Below are positions 36,330 through 45,394 of a stretch of DNA of 64,000 bases, in pieces. Both the position numbers and the translations under genes were made by a program. The notes under the pieces were generated by a model, which did no database searches, was not told the origin of the DNA, and saw nothing but the letters and a program-made list of their open reading frames with translations. Each line of letters begins with the position of its first letter. The stretch's first letter is position 1. Source of the DNA: Panacibacter microcysteis (GTDB lineage Bacteria > Bacteroidota > Bacteroidia > Chitinophagales > Chitinophagaceae); NCBI RefSeq assembly GCF_015831355.1, contig NZ_JADWYR010000002.1, positions 1,488,001-1,552,000 of the forward strand, read 5' to 3'.

Positions 36330-38201
36330 TTAATCTGTATAACCAGGATTCTGAACCAGTAAATTGTTCTTACTCATTTCATCCCTGCTTATTGGCCTGT
36401 AGTACATTTTATCTTTCCACACCCTTGTTTCATTTTCTGTATTGGCCTGAACAGTATAAGTATAATCGTAAACTGTTTCATCATGCCTGTAAGGAACCAG
36501 CGGAGACTTGCCAGGTTTTAGTGTAGCCCTTACATCAATTGCTTTGATACCACGGCCTACAGTTGTAGCGGGTATCATCCATCTCCTGGCATCATGATAC
36601 CGATGCTCTTCGTATGCTAATTCAATCCTGCGTTCATTTCTATAGCGATCTCTCAGAGCTGTACCGGCATCGTTAATTGCCGGCATACCAGACCTGAAAC
36701 GGATCTTGTTCAGCCATGTACGGGCTTCACCCTCGTCTCCTGTTTCAATACACGCTTCAACATAATTCAATACCATTTCTGTATACCGGATAAATGGCCA
36801 TGGCACAACCTGTCCGTTTGACTGGTTATCAGGCAATGCAGGATTAGGATCGATGAATTTTCTTGTGTAGTAGTGTGTACGGCTGCCATTCCAGTTTTCG
36901 ATGGGAGATTCACGCGTATCAATACCGTTAATAAAACCGCCGGAACCATCTGCATAGTAACCTGTCTGAATCTGGTTAACAGGATCTCTGTCTGCAACAT
37001 CTGCAGGTCTTGGCTTCCAGTCTGCGCCGTCAAACATTACCGTACCATAAAGCCTTGGATCGCGGTTTGTATACGGATGTGCTTTGTGATCAGCGTTATT
37101 CCAGTCAAACTTAGAGCCATCCATCATTTCGTAATCATCTACCAGTTGTTGAATAGGCGTGTTACCTGCCCAGTTATGGTAACCGTTAGGTCCGTTGTTG
37201 ATGCCATAGTGAATACCACCAAGCGGCCAGTTGTCTTCCTGTGTGTACAGCGTTGTAGAAGTTCTCTGGAAGATAAGTTCTACTGCTGCAGCAGCATCAC
37301 CCACTGCGCTTTTACCACCCATTGCAATTGAGATATAATTCTGTCTGCCATCTTCAGCAGAAACCGGGGCTGAAAGATCCAGTTTATAACCTTGTGACGC
37401 GTCAAGAACAGCTTTTGCAGCAGCTTTTGCGGCCTGCCACCTGGATTGCTGATCTCCACCTGTATAAGCCAGTAATTCTTTATTACTGTAGCCTGACAAA
37501 AGCGTTTGCGACTTTGTCTGGTCATGCAAATCGCTCGCCGCATACAATAACACTCTTGACTTAAGTGCCATGGCTGCGAGTTTAGAAGCGCGGCCATCTA
37601 CCAGGGTTTTACCATCCAGCATTTGCGCTGCCTGGTCCAGATCACTCACTATGAAGTTTACACATTCTTCGTAAGAGCTTCTTGCGATAGAGTAATCTTC
37701 ATTCAAACCATAGGTGCGATCTATGATAGGTACGCCGCCATAAAACCTTAATAATTGCTGGTAGTAGTAGGCTCTTAAAAAATGAGCCTCGCCCTGCAAC
37801 TGTTCTTTTAACACTTCATCTGTAAAAGTTGCATTTGGCAGGTTTTCTAATGCAATGTTTGCATCCCTGATAGCAGCATACATATTATCCCAATAATAGG
37901 TGGCGCTCATCCAGGCCAGGCCTCCGGGCTCTTCCGTACCTTCTGTAAAATTGTTGATATTTCTGCCTGCATGTGTGAACATTGCTTCATCTGTATACGC
38001 AGCGAGCGCCTGTTCTTCAAAACCTCCATAGCCCAGTGAGGCGTAGATGTTTAAGACGAAGGCATTGGAAAGAGGGCCATCACCCCATGTTGCATCGCTG
38101 GACACCCTGTCCTGTGGTTTCGTATTTAGGAAATCAGTATTGCATGAAGAAATAGTTACACCAAACGCAACTGCACTGATTACAATTAATGCTTTTTTCA
38201 T
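36330..38201 (-). CDS. SusD/RagB-family outer-membrane nutrient-binding lipoprotein
   Basis: Surface lipoprotein that caps the SusC channel and binds the incoming glycan or peptide. 623 residues; signal MKKALIVISAVAFGVTISSC with the lipid-anchor Cys20, then the N-terminal DFLNTKPQDRVSSDATWGD typical of the family, TPR-like helices (EAHFLRAYYYQQLLRFYGGVPIIDRTY) and the C-terminal SusD region RNERRIELAYEEHRYHDARRW. It starts 10 bases after the susC stop in transcription, so they are one operon. Substrate not predictable. Confidence 0.95.
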   Translation of the reverse strand: MKKALIVISAVAFGVTISSCNTDFLNTKPQDRVSSDATWGDGPLSNAFVLNIYASLGYGGFEEQALAAYTDEAMFTHAGRNINNFTEGTEEPGGLAWMSATYYWDNMYAAIRDANIALENLPNATFTDEVLKEQLQGEAHFLRAYYYQQLLRFYGGVPIIDRTYGLNEDYSIARSSYEECVNFIVSDLDQAAQMLDGKTLVDGRASKLAAMALKSRVLLYAASDLHDQTKSQTLLSGYSNKELLAYTGGDQQSRWQAAKAAAKAVLDASQGYKLDLSAPVSAEDGRQNYISIAMGGKSAVGDAAAAVELIFQRTSTTLYTQEDNWPLGGIHYGINNGPNGYHNWAGNTPIQQLVDDYEMMDGSKFDWNNADHKAHPYTNRDPRLYGTVMFDGADWKPRPADVADRDPVNQIQTGYYADGSGGFINGIDTRESPIENWNGSRTHYYTRKFIDPNPALPDNQSNGQVVPWPFIRYTEMVLNYVEACIETGDEGEARTWLNKIRFRSGMPAINDAGTALRDRYRNERRIELAYEEHRYHDARRWMIPATTVGRGIKAIDVRATLKPGKSPLVPYRHDETVYDYTYTVQANTENETRVWKDKMYYRPISRDEMSKNNLLVQNPGYTD

Positions 38202-38211
38202 ACATCGATTT

Positions 38212-41200
38212 TTAGAATGTTAAACTAAGACCGCCGTTGATTACCCTTGATTGAGGATAATATACACCACTACCGGCAGTAGCTTCTGGATCAAAAATTT
38301 TCATTTTAGAAACGGTAAATAAGTTAAGCGCATTCACAAAAATTCTGAAGTTGCTTACTTTAACCTTATCCAACAAGCGCGCTGGTAAAGTATAACCAAT
38401 TTCAATATTTTTCATACGAATGTAATTTTTACTGAAAAGGTAATACGTGTTATTTCCATACGCTCCGCCGGTGAAATAAGTATCTCCGCGGCTGGCCAGT
38501 CTTGGATTCGTGCTGCTGGGATTATCAATTGACCACCTGTTATCGTAATAATATTTCAGGTAATTGCCAATATCACCAGATTCGGTTTGCACCCGTATTA
38601 ATGCTCCTGCAGCTCCCTGGAATAGTATGTTAAGGTCAAACGCTTTATACCTTGCTTCAATAGTGGCCCCAAAATTGAAGTTGGGAAATTCACTCTTATT
38701 AAGTCTCACAGCGTCATCTGGTGTAATCTTTCCATCGCCATTCACATCTTCAAATTTCATATCACCGGGTATAAGTTCGCCAGTAACTGAACTATAATCT
38801 AATGTGTTTTTGTCTATATCAGCCTGGTCGAGAAAAACACCCGCAGATTTGTAAACAAGAAAAGCCTGGTAAGGTTTGCCTTCCTGCCATTGATAATCCG
38901 GGTTTGCCTTGCTTTCTGCTATATATTTAACGGTATTCCTTGCATAACCACCATTTACACCTGCCCTGAACCAAAAGTCTTTGCTAAGATTACCTTTATA
39001 AGCAAGTGAAAACTCAAACCCTTTATTGTCAATTCGCCCGTTATTTACCGGGGGCAGGCGATTTGCAATACCTGATGAGTTTGGAATGATTCCTCTTTCA
39101 TCAATCAAAAGAGCGCTTCTCTTGTTGAAAAAGTACTCTAACGTTAAATCGATATGATTGTTCAAAATAGTCGCGTCTAACCCAACATTATAATTGTTTG
39201 CTACTTCCCATGTGAAATTATTGTTTGCCAGCACTGTTTCATACAATGTAGTTGCCACAACCCCACCTATTGGGTAGCTGCCAAAACCATAGGTAGACAG
39301 GTAAGCGTACTCGTTGAGAACACCATTTCTATATACCTGGTCATTACCCATCTGACCATAAGAACCTCTTAACTTAAGGTAGTTGATGCCTTTAACTTTA
39401 AAGAAACTTTCATTGGTTAAGTTCCAGCCTACGAGTATACCTGGAAAGAAGCCGAAACGTTTGTCTTCGGGAAACATATAAGATCCGTCATATCTCCATA
39501 AAAACTCTGCGAGATATTTCTCCTTATAGTTATACTGAACCCTGCCGTAATAGCCAAGTTTGGCCCTGTTATATAGTCTTGAAGGATTTGACAGATCATT
39601 AGAGGCAGTTTGTATAGTACCGCCAACATAGAGCTGATCAACAGCAGGAGAAATGAAGTTTCTTCTATAAGCAACAAAGTTGTCTGCTTTAAAAGTTTCT
39701 TTCGTTACGCCTGCGAGAATACCGATTGTATGTACACCGCCAATTTTGGTGTCATAATTAAGTAATGCAGTAAGATTGGTATTAAGAACAGAGTAATATC
39801 CCTGGGTTAACCGGGGATCTGTAAAATTGGATCTTACAGCACCTACCAGTTTTGGCGTTACACCGTCTGCTTCATAAGTAATCCGATCCCATGTATATAA
39901 CATCCAGGGGGTCTGCCACAATTTATTTGATTCACTCAATTTATCAACTGCTCCTGATAAGGTAAGTTTTAAACCACTTATCCATGGGTTTGTGATTTCT
40001 ACAGTAGCATTGGTTTGTAAGAAATCTTTAGGATTATCCTGGTAACCCGTTGCATTGGTTGTAATAACATAAGGATTCTGACCGTTCTCGATATCAGGGC
40101 CCGGCAAACCATTTGGCCATACTTCAGGCTCTGTCGGACGACCACGCATCAACATACGGAAAATAGAACCTGCACTTTCTGTAGGAAATCTGCGCTGCTC
40201 TCTGCGTGCCAGAATACCTACCGTGGTGCTGATATAGTTGCTCACTTTTGCAGTGAGGTTTGTTCTTAAATTATATTGCTGGTAACGTGTTGCAGAATTG
40301 TTGTAAATAGCATCCTGGTTTACATAACCGAGCGAGGTAAAATACCTGAAATTTTCAGAACCTCCGCTTATTTGCAGGTTATGCCTTGACTGAGGAGCCC
40401 ATTTTCTGAACGCATCGGCAAACCAATCTGTATTAGGATACCCCCATGGATCACTTCCGTTTGCGTATTTCTCAACTGCTTCAGGACTATAGTTTGCATT
40501 TATGGTAGCTACACCTTCAGTAGGTGAATCATAACTTCCTGTCTGCTGTATAGCTGTCCATGCTGCCTGCCATTCATTTACAGGTATGCTTTTATAAATT
40601 GGAATCTCGTTCATTATTTTAGCATACTCAACAGCATTTGACATTTCTGGAATTGTACCTGGCTGAGAATAGCCCTGATTGAAATCATAAGTGATCTTAG
40701 GTTTGCCCTGGGCGCCCTTTTTTGTGGTAATTAATATAACCCCATTCGCTGCACGGGATCCATAAATAGCAGCCGACGCATCTTTTAATACAGAAATTGA
40801 CTCGACATCGCGTGGATTGAGTCTTCCAAGGCCACCTTCTCTTTCCGGCACACCATCAATTACGATCAGCGGGCTATTATTACCAATGGTGTTAACACCC
40901 CTGATATTTAAAGAAGCGCCATCGTAACCTGGCTCACCACTGGTTTGTACAACCACAAGACCAGGCAACCGGCCTGCAAGTGAATTCGACATGTCAACAG
41001 CCGGTGATTTAACAAGTGCCTCGCCCTTTACGGCACTAACGGCTCCGGTAACAGTAACTTTTTTCTGCGTACCGTAACCTACCACAACTACGTCTGTCAG
41101 ATTTTCTGATGTAATACTCAAAGCAATACTCAGGTCAGTTTGACTGCCTACCGGTATTTCTTTGGTTTGGTAACCCACATAACTGATTACCAAAACAGCT

Positions 41201-41544
41201 CTATCATCTGCTACAGTAATAGAAAATGCACCACTGAGGTCTGTGGTGGTTCCTTTACTGGTGCCTTTAACTAACACTGAAACATTTGAGAGTGGCGCAC
41301 CTTTTTCATCTGTTACCTTACCGGTAACTTTTTTGTCTGGTGCTGAATAGAAATCTTTTGCGAAAGAATAATCAGGCATTGATACAGCAATGCCGGTTAA
41401 AAAAACTGCAGCAAGCAAATTGTAAAATGCCCGCTCAAGTAAAAAAGTTTTACTGTAGTTTTTTCTCATAACAAGCAAATTGGAGTGGTTAAAAGATTTA
41501 GTTTGTGTAAGCTTTTGCATAACAGGCATGAGCCTATGGTCCAT
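38212..41544 (-). CDS. SusC/RagA-family TonB-dependent outer-membrane transporter
   Basis: 22-strand TonB-dependent channel, up to 1110 residues. After the signal region an N-terminal carboxypeptidase-regulatory-like domain (VTGKVTDEKGAPLSNVSVLVKG, about residues 73-160), the TonB box-like DVVVVGYGTQKK, the plug domain with LKDASAAIYGSRAANGVILITTK and a long barrel ending in VINGGLSLTF. Several in-frame ATGs could start it; 41520 or 41469 (MRKNYSKTFLLERAFYN) would give a shorter, more normal signal peptide. It follows the LacI gene by 70 bases in the same direction and pairs with susD. Confidence 0.95.
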   Translation of the reverse strand: MDHRLMPVMQKLTQTKSFNHSNLLVMRKNYSKTFLLERAFYNLLAAVFLTGIAVSMPDYSFAKDFYSAPDKKVTGKVTDEKGAPLSNVSVLVKGTSKGTTTDLSGAFSITVADDRAVLVISYVGYQTKEIPVGSQTDLSIALSITSENLTDVVVVGYGTQKKVTVTGAVSAVKGEALVKSPAVDMSNSLAGRLPGLVVVQTSGEPGYDGASLNIRGVNTIGNNSPLIVIDGVPEREGGLGRLNPRDVESISVLKDASAAIYGSRAANGVILITTKKGAQGKPKITYDFNQGYSQPGTIPEMSNAVEYAKIMNEIPIYKSIPVNEWQAAWTAIQQTGSYDSPTEGVATINANYSPEAVEKYANGSDPWGYPNTDWFADAFRKWAPQSRHNLQISGGSENFRYFTSLGYVNQDAIYNNSATRYQQYNLRTNLTAKVSNYISTTVGILARREQRRFPTESAGSIFRMLMRGRPTEPEVWPNGLPGPDIENGQNPYVITTNATGYQDNPKDFLQTNATVEITNPWISGLKLTLSGAVDKLSESNKLWQTPWMLYTWDRITYEADGVTPKLVGAVRSNFTDPRLTQGYYSVLNTNLTALLNYDTKIGGVHTIGILAGVTKETFKADNFVAYRRNFISPAVDQLYVGGTIQTASNDLSNPSRLYNRAKLGYYGRVQYNYKEKYLAEFLWRYDGSYMFPEDKRFGFFPGILVGWNLTNESFFKVKGINYLKLRGSYGQMGNDQVYRNGVLNEYAYLSTYGFGSYPIGGVVATTLYETVLANNNFTWEVANNYNVGLDATILNNHIDLTLEYFFNKRSALLIDERGIIPNSSGIANRLPPVNNGRIDNKGFEFSLAYKGNLSKDFWFRAGVNGGYARNTVKYIAESKANPDYQWQEGKPYQAFLVYKSAGVFLDQADIDKNTLDYSSVTGELIPGDMKFEDVNGDGKITPDDAVRLNKSEFPNFNFGATIEARYKAFDLNILFQGAAGALIRVQTESGDIGNYLKYYYDNRWSIDNPSSTNPRLASRGDTYFTGGAYGNNTYYLFSKNYIRMKNIEIGYTLPARLLDKVKVSNFRIFVNALNLFTVSKMKIFDPEATAGSGVYYPQSRVINGGLSLTF

Positions 41545-41614
41545 TACTAGAGGGCTGTCGCATTTATTTATGTTTATGGTTTTAGATAAGCAGTTACGTC
41601 AATACCTTCGTCAG

Positions 41615-42694
41615 TCAATTCGATTTTCCGGTAGATGATTCTCTGAAAAACAATACCGGATCAAGCACGATCTTGGTATCGTCTTTCACCCTGGCTTTGC
41701 CATCGTTAGCTTTGATAATTTCCATCAGTAAGTTAAACGCCTCTTTGCCCATTTGTACCGTTTGTTGATCTACTGATGATAAAGCCGGGGTAATATGTTC
41801 ATCAAAATTTTCATTAGCAAAGCCGATGATGCCAAAATCTTCGGGAATTTTTACATTCCTTTCTTTCATACACTTGATAACGCCCAGGGCCGTAAAGTCT
41901 TCCACCGCAAAAACCGCATCCGGCGGTGCTGTTAAATTCAGAAAATAATCTGCAGCCTCTTTGCCGGATTCCAGTGATACATTTCCCTGGTAGATATATT
42001 CATTAACAATGGTCCTGTTGTTGGCCAGCAGCGCATCTTTATAACCACTCAACCTGTCCCTGAAACCCTTGATGTGCTGCGGACCGGCCACATGCGCTAT
42101 TCTCGCATACCCGTTTTTTATGAGGTGCTCTGTAGCCAAAAATGCACCGCGGTAATCGTCTATTACTACAGAAGGTACCTGCAACTCTTCGTTTGTGCGG
42201 TCAAAAAAAACAAGTGGAATATTACGCTTCCTCAATTCTACATAATGTGTATAATCTACTGTTTCTTTTGCTATAGATGCCAGTATACCATCTACCCTCG
42301 CACTTAAGAAAGTTTCAATTGCCTTCTTTTCGAGCGACGTTGTTTCTTCAGACTGATAAAGGATTATACTGTAGCCATTGCTGCTGGCAGTGTTTTCTAT
42401 ACCGTGCACCACCGACCCAAAAAAGTTCATTTGTGCACTGGGTATAATTACGCCTATTGTGTGCGACTTACCGGATCTTAACGAAGACGCAAGCTTATTT
42501 CTCCGGTACTTCAGTTGCCGGGCTTTCTCCTGCACCAGCTGCTTTGTTTCTGTACTTATACGCGGATGATCGTTCAGCGCCCTTGAAACAGTAGCGGTTG
42601 TTAGGTTCAATTCCCTGGCAATATCGTGTATTGTTATTCTCTGAGACAAAGTGCGCAATCGTGTGCACAAGTTAGCATTTTCTGAAAACGCCAA
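41615..42694 (-). CDS. LacI-family transcriptional regulator
   Basis: Sugar-responsive repressor. N-terminal helix-turn-helix ITIHDIARELNLTTATVSRALNDHPRIS (about residues 20-47) with the hinge RRNKLASSLRSGKSHTIGVIIPS, then a periplasmic-binding-protein-like ligand domain to about residue 340 (GFANENFDEHITPALSSVDQ). 359 residues; the first 15 residues before LSQRITIHDIA are unusual, so a TTG start at 42649 is also plausible. It lies just upstream of susC on the same strand, suggesting it controls the susC-susD operon. Presence of LacI rather than a hybrid two-component or sigma/anti-sigma pair points to a small sugar as signal. Confidence 0.93.
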   Translation of the reverse strand: MAFSENANLCTRLRTLSQRITIHDIARELNLTTATVSRALNDHPRISTETKQLVQEKARQLKYRRNKLASSLRSGKSHTIGVIIPSAQMNFFGSVVHGIENTASSNGYSIILYQSEETTSLEKKAIETFLSARVDGILASIAKETVDYTHYVELRKRNIPLVFFDRTNEELQVPSVVIDDYRGAFLATEHLIKNGYARIAHVAGPQHIKGFRDRLSGYKDALLANNRTIVNEYIYQGNVSLESGKEAADYFLNLTAPPDAVFAVEDFTALGVIKCMKERNVKIPEDFGIIGFANENFDEHITPALSSVDQQTVQMGKEAFNLLMEIIKANDGKARVKDDTKIVLDPVLFFRESSTGKSN

Positions 42695-42907
42695 GTGCTT
42701 TTTTTAAACTATTTTTTAACAGTTTTTAGCATTTACTTATCCAAATTTATCATTATTGGATACTCCAGGAAAAATAAATGTCATTTTTACAATTATTAAT
42801 GAATTTACGCAACAAAGAAGGGAAACAACAGGTGATTACACAACACAAAAAAACAACCCATTGGGTGTATGAACCGCGAACCGGAGATGCTTATTGATAT
42901 GCAGATG

Positions 42908-42960
42908 AACGGACTGCGACGCAACGAAGATGCCACAAAGTACTGATGCCGGAGTTATAC
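42908..42960 (+). repeat. R1 interspersed repeat, copy 15
   Basis: Forward copy: GAACGGACTGCGACGCAACG, AAGATGCCACAAAG, TACTGATGCCGGAGTTATAC. It fills most of the space before the end of the L,D-transpeptidase gene. Confidence 0.78.
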
Positions 42961-42965
42961 CTATA

Positions 42966-43718
42966 CTACATAATAAAATACTCGCCCTTTTTGCCTACTG
43001 CAATAACAGGCACACGCTTTTCCTTATCAAAATATTCGTATGCTTCTTTGAGTTTTACAGAAAAAGGTTCTATACCGGGATTGTCTTTGAAAAGACGGTT
43101 GAGGTAATCTACACTTTTGGAATTGTTGTACCGCACCGGGAAGATGTGTACGGGAATAAAATCCTGCCCGTTATTTTTTGCCGCGGCTGCAATTACGTAC
43201 AACTCTTCTATCTGCATATCATTAATGGGTATGCAGCCAACCGTAACACAACTGCCATGAATGTAAATACCGCCGCCGGGGCGCAGTGAATCGCTGAGTT
43301 TTTTATCTGACTGGTTGGGATAATTGAGTTTAAGCGACAGGTGAAACTCGCTGCGGGGGTTGAATTCAGTAATATAATAAAAACCTTCTGGCACCTGGTA
43401 ATCGCCTTCCATACGTTTGGGCCCCAGCGTACCCGCCAGTGCGCATACGCGATAAGTCTTGAACAGCTTGAAAGATTCGCTTTGTTCATTGCGTACCCAT
43501 ATCTCCATCTGGCTGTCGTATTTAAAAGACCTGATGTAGATCTCTTTGGGTGGCCATACAAGACCCGCCTTTTCAAACTGCTTTATAATAGTATCCTGTC
43601 TTGTTTTAATGGCTACCGCCACTTTAGGGTAGTTCTTTTGTGCATCAAAAAAAGAAGGCTGCGCTTTTGCAACCACCAATACCAACGTAAAAAACAGCGA
43701 CAGTGCCACGTACTTCAT
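42966..43718 (-). CDS. L,D-transpeptidase family protein (YkuD domain, YafK-like)
   Basis: Exported peptidoglycan-modifying or cross-linking enzyme. 250 residues from ATG 43718, which gives the signal peptide MKYVALSLFFTLVLVVAKAQ; upstream frame residues are not credible. The catalytic motif GGGIYIHGSCVTVGCIPI carries the His and Cys (HGxxxxxGC). The preceding EGFYYITEFNPRSEFHLSLKLNYPN is typical of the YafK group, in which some members remove rather than form cross-links. It is separated from HPPD upstream by a hairpin. No partner gene. Confidence 0.9.
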   Translation of the reverse strand: MKYVALSLFFTLVLVVAKAQPSFFDAQKNYPKVAVAIKTRQDTIIKQFEKAGLVWPPKEIYIRSFKYDSQMEIWVRNEQSESFKLFKTYRVCALAGTLGPKRMEGDYQVPEGFYYITEFNPRSEFHLSLKLNYPNQSDKKLSDSLRPGGGIYIHGSCVTVGCIPINDMQIEELYVIAAAAKNNGQDFIPVHIFPVRYNNSKSVDYLNRLFKDNPGIEPFSVKLKEAYEYFDKEKRVPVIAVGKKGEYFIM

Positions 43719-43833
43719 GCCAGCGAAATTATCGATTGTATTAAAAAATGTAACGACAGATGAGAAAAACTTTCTGATGAACTGGTAAAAACGCATGGCA
43801 ATCTTCAATATTGCCACAGTAATACATAAATAA

Positions 43834-43860
43834 CAAAGCCTTCTCAACCGGAAGGCTTTG
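43834..43860 (-). terminator. Terminator of HPPD gene
   Basis: Ten-base perfect stem CAAAGCCTTC / GAAGGCTTTG with a 7-base loop, 20 bases after the HPPD stop. The following T tract on the minus strand is weak (TTATTTATG). Confidence 0.7.
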
Positions 43861-43880
43861 TATAATATGCAAAATTATGT

Positions 43881-45014
43881 TTACAGGTTTCCCCTGAGGT
43901 CCTGCTCTCTTTCTATAGCTTCAAAAAGCGCTTTAAAATTTCCTTTGCCAAAACTCTTAGCGCCCTTGCGTTGTATGATCTCGAAAAACAATGTAGGCCT
44001 GTCTTCTACAGGTTTGGTAAAGATTTGTAACAGATACCCCTCATCATCCCTGTCTACTAAAATGCCAAGATCTTTCAGCGGCTCCAGGTCTTCATCTATG
44101 TGCCCCACCCTTTCCAGCAGGTCATCGTAATAAGTTGAAGGCACTTTTAAAAATTCCACACCACGGTTTTGCAGTTCCGTTACAGTTTCTACAATATTAT
44201 TTGTTGCAAGTGCCACGTGCTGGCAACCCTCGCCATCATAATATTCCAGGTACTCTTCTACCTGCGATTTTTTCTTGCCTTCTGCAGGTTCGTTGATGGG
44301 AAATTTTACAAACCCGTTGCCATTGCTCATTACCTTGCTCATCAGCGCTGAGTATTCGGTAGAAATATCGTTATCATCAAAACTCAGGATGTTCCTGAAA
44401 CCCATTACATTTTCGTAAAACTTAACCCATGGTGTCATCTGGTTCCAGCCCACATTACCTACGCAATGGTCTACATACAACAAACCGGTTGATGACGGGT
44501 TATAAACAGTTTTCCACTCCCTGAAACCGGGCATGAATACTCCGTTGTAGTTTTTTCTCTCCACGAACAGGTGCACAGTATCTCCGTAGGTATGAATGCC
44601 GCTTGTTACCACTTCCCCATGTTCATCGGTAATGGTTTGTGGCTCCAGGTAGCTTTTAGCGCCGCGTTGTGTTGTTTGCAGCCACGCATCTTTCGCATCA
44701 TCCACGCGCAGCGCAAGTGTTTTTACACCATCACCATGTTTGTATATATGATCAGCAATGGCATTGTTTGCTTTAAGTGGCGTGGTAAACATAAAAGTAA
44801 GCTTATGCTGCCTTACCACATAGCTTGCCCTGTCTTTTAAACCGGTCTCCGGCCCTGCATACGCAAGACTTTGAAAGCCGAAAGCTGTTTTGTAAAAATG
44901 AGCGGCCTGTTTGGCATTGCCCACATAAAATTCTACATAATCAGTACCCTGCAATGGTAAAAAATCAGTATTGTTTACGGCTTTTTTGCCGGGAGCAATC
45001 AATGTGTCCATCAT
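43881..45014 (-). CDS. hppD: 4-hydroxyphenylpyruvate dioxygenase
   Basis: Fe(II) enzyme of tyrosine breakdown that converts 4-hydroxyphenylpyruvate to homogentisate. The metal ligands can be located: His183 (LLYVDHCVGNV), His266 (GEGCQHVALAT) and Glu345 (TLFFEIIQRKG). 377 residues and two vicinal-oxygen-chelate domains, as usual. FGKGNFKALFEAIEREQDLRGNL is the standard C-terminal gate helix. Homogentisate dioxygenase is not in the window. The minus strand carries TAACTTTG at 45241-45248, a possible -7 element, which would give a leader of about 220 bases containing an R1 copy. Confidence 0.97.
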   Translation of the reverse strand: MMDTLIAPGKKAVNNTDFLPLQGTDYVEFYVGNAKQAAHFYKTAFGFQSLAYAGPETGLKDRASYVVRQHKLTFMFTTPLKANNAIADHIYKHGDGVKTLALRVDDAKDAWLQTTQRGAKSYLEPQTITDEHGEVVTSGIHTYGDTVHLFVERKNYNGVFMPGFREWKTVYNPSSTGLLYVDHCVGNVGWNQMTPWVKFYENVMGFRNILSFDDNDISTEYSALMSKVMSNGNGFVKFPINEPAEGKKKSQVEEYLEYYDGEGCQHVALATNNIVETVTELQNRGVEFLKVPSTYYDDLLERVGHIDEDLEPLKDLGILVDRDDEGYLLQIFTKPVEDRPTLFFEIIQRKGAKSFGKGNFKALFEAIEREQDLRGNL

Positions 45015-45394
45015 AAAAATTTTTTAGGTAAGAAAAAGATGATGAGCCGGGCAACAGAACAAGCATGATGCTTCTGTTGCGTCGCACTCTTGTACGTTCT
45101 GTTCGCTTTGCAACACGATGAGCGTTTGCCCAATCGCTAAAAAAAAGGGGAATCCATAGCAAGCGCTTCCATAAGCAGGGAATAGTTAAAGCGCTTGTCA
45201 CCAAAAATTTTATGTGGATAGTCTGGTAGCATCGTTAGGGCAAAGTTATAAAAATAAACAGCTAAATCCGCAACTCAAATTATCTTCGCCATGTAGCACA
45301 ATTATTGCTTACAGGTAGCGCCCCGGGGCAAATGTTACAAGGGGTTCATAGCGCAACACAATGCATTGCTCATAAAATTTTTTAAACATATAAA
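45015..45394. other. Divergent gap between HPPD and purK
   Basis: 380 bases. It contains the reverse R1 copy 45046-45095, a possible HPPD -7 element at 45241-45248 on the minus strand, and a TTATCTTCGCC sequence near 45280 that may be a degenerate -7 element for purK. No riboswitch (for example a PurR- or guanine-type element) was recognised before purK. Confidence 0.5.
45046..45095 (-). repeat. R1 interspersed repeat, copy 16
   Basis: Reverse copy: GCCGGGCAACAGAAC, CTTCTGTTGCGTCGCAC, TCTTGTAC. Together with the following GTTCTGTTCGCTTTGC it contains extra inverted GTTCTGTT/AACAGAAC pairing. Confidence 0.83.

Noticed and set aside
45280-45394. Purine riboswitch before purK
   Set aside because: No conserved three-way-junction core or pairing elements could be found; only ordinary A/T-rich leader.
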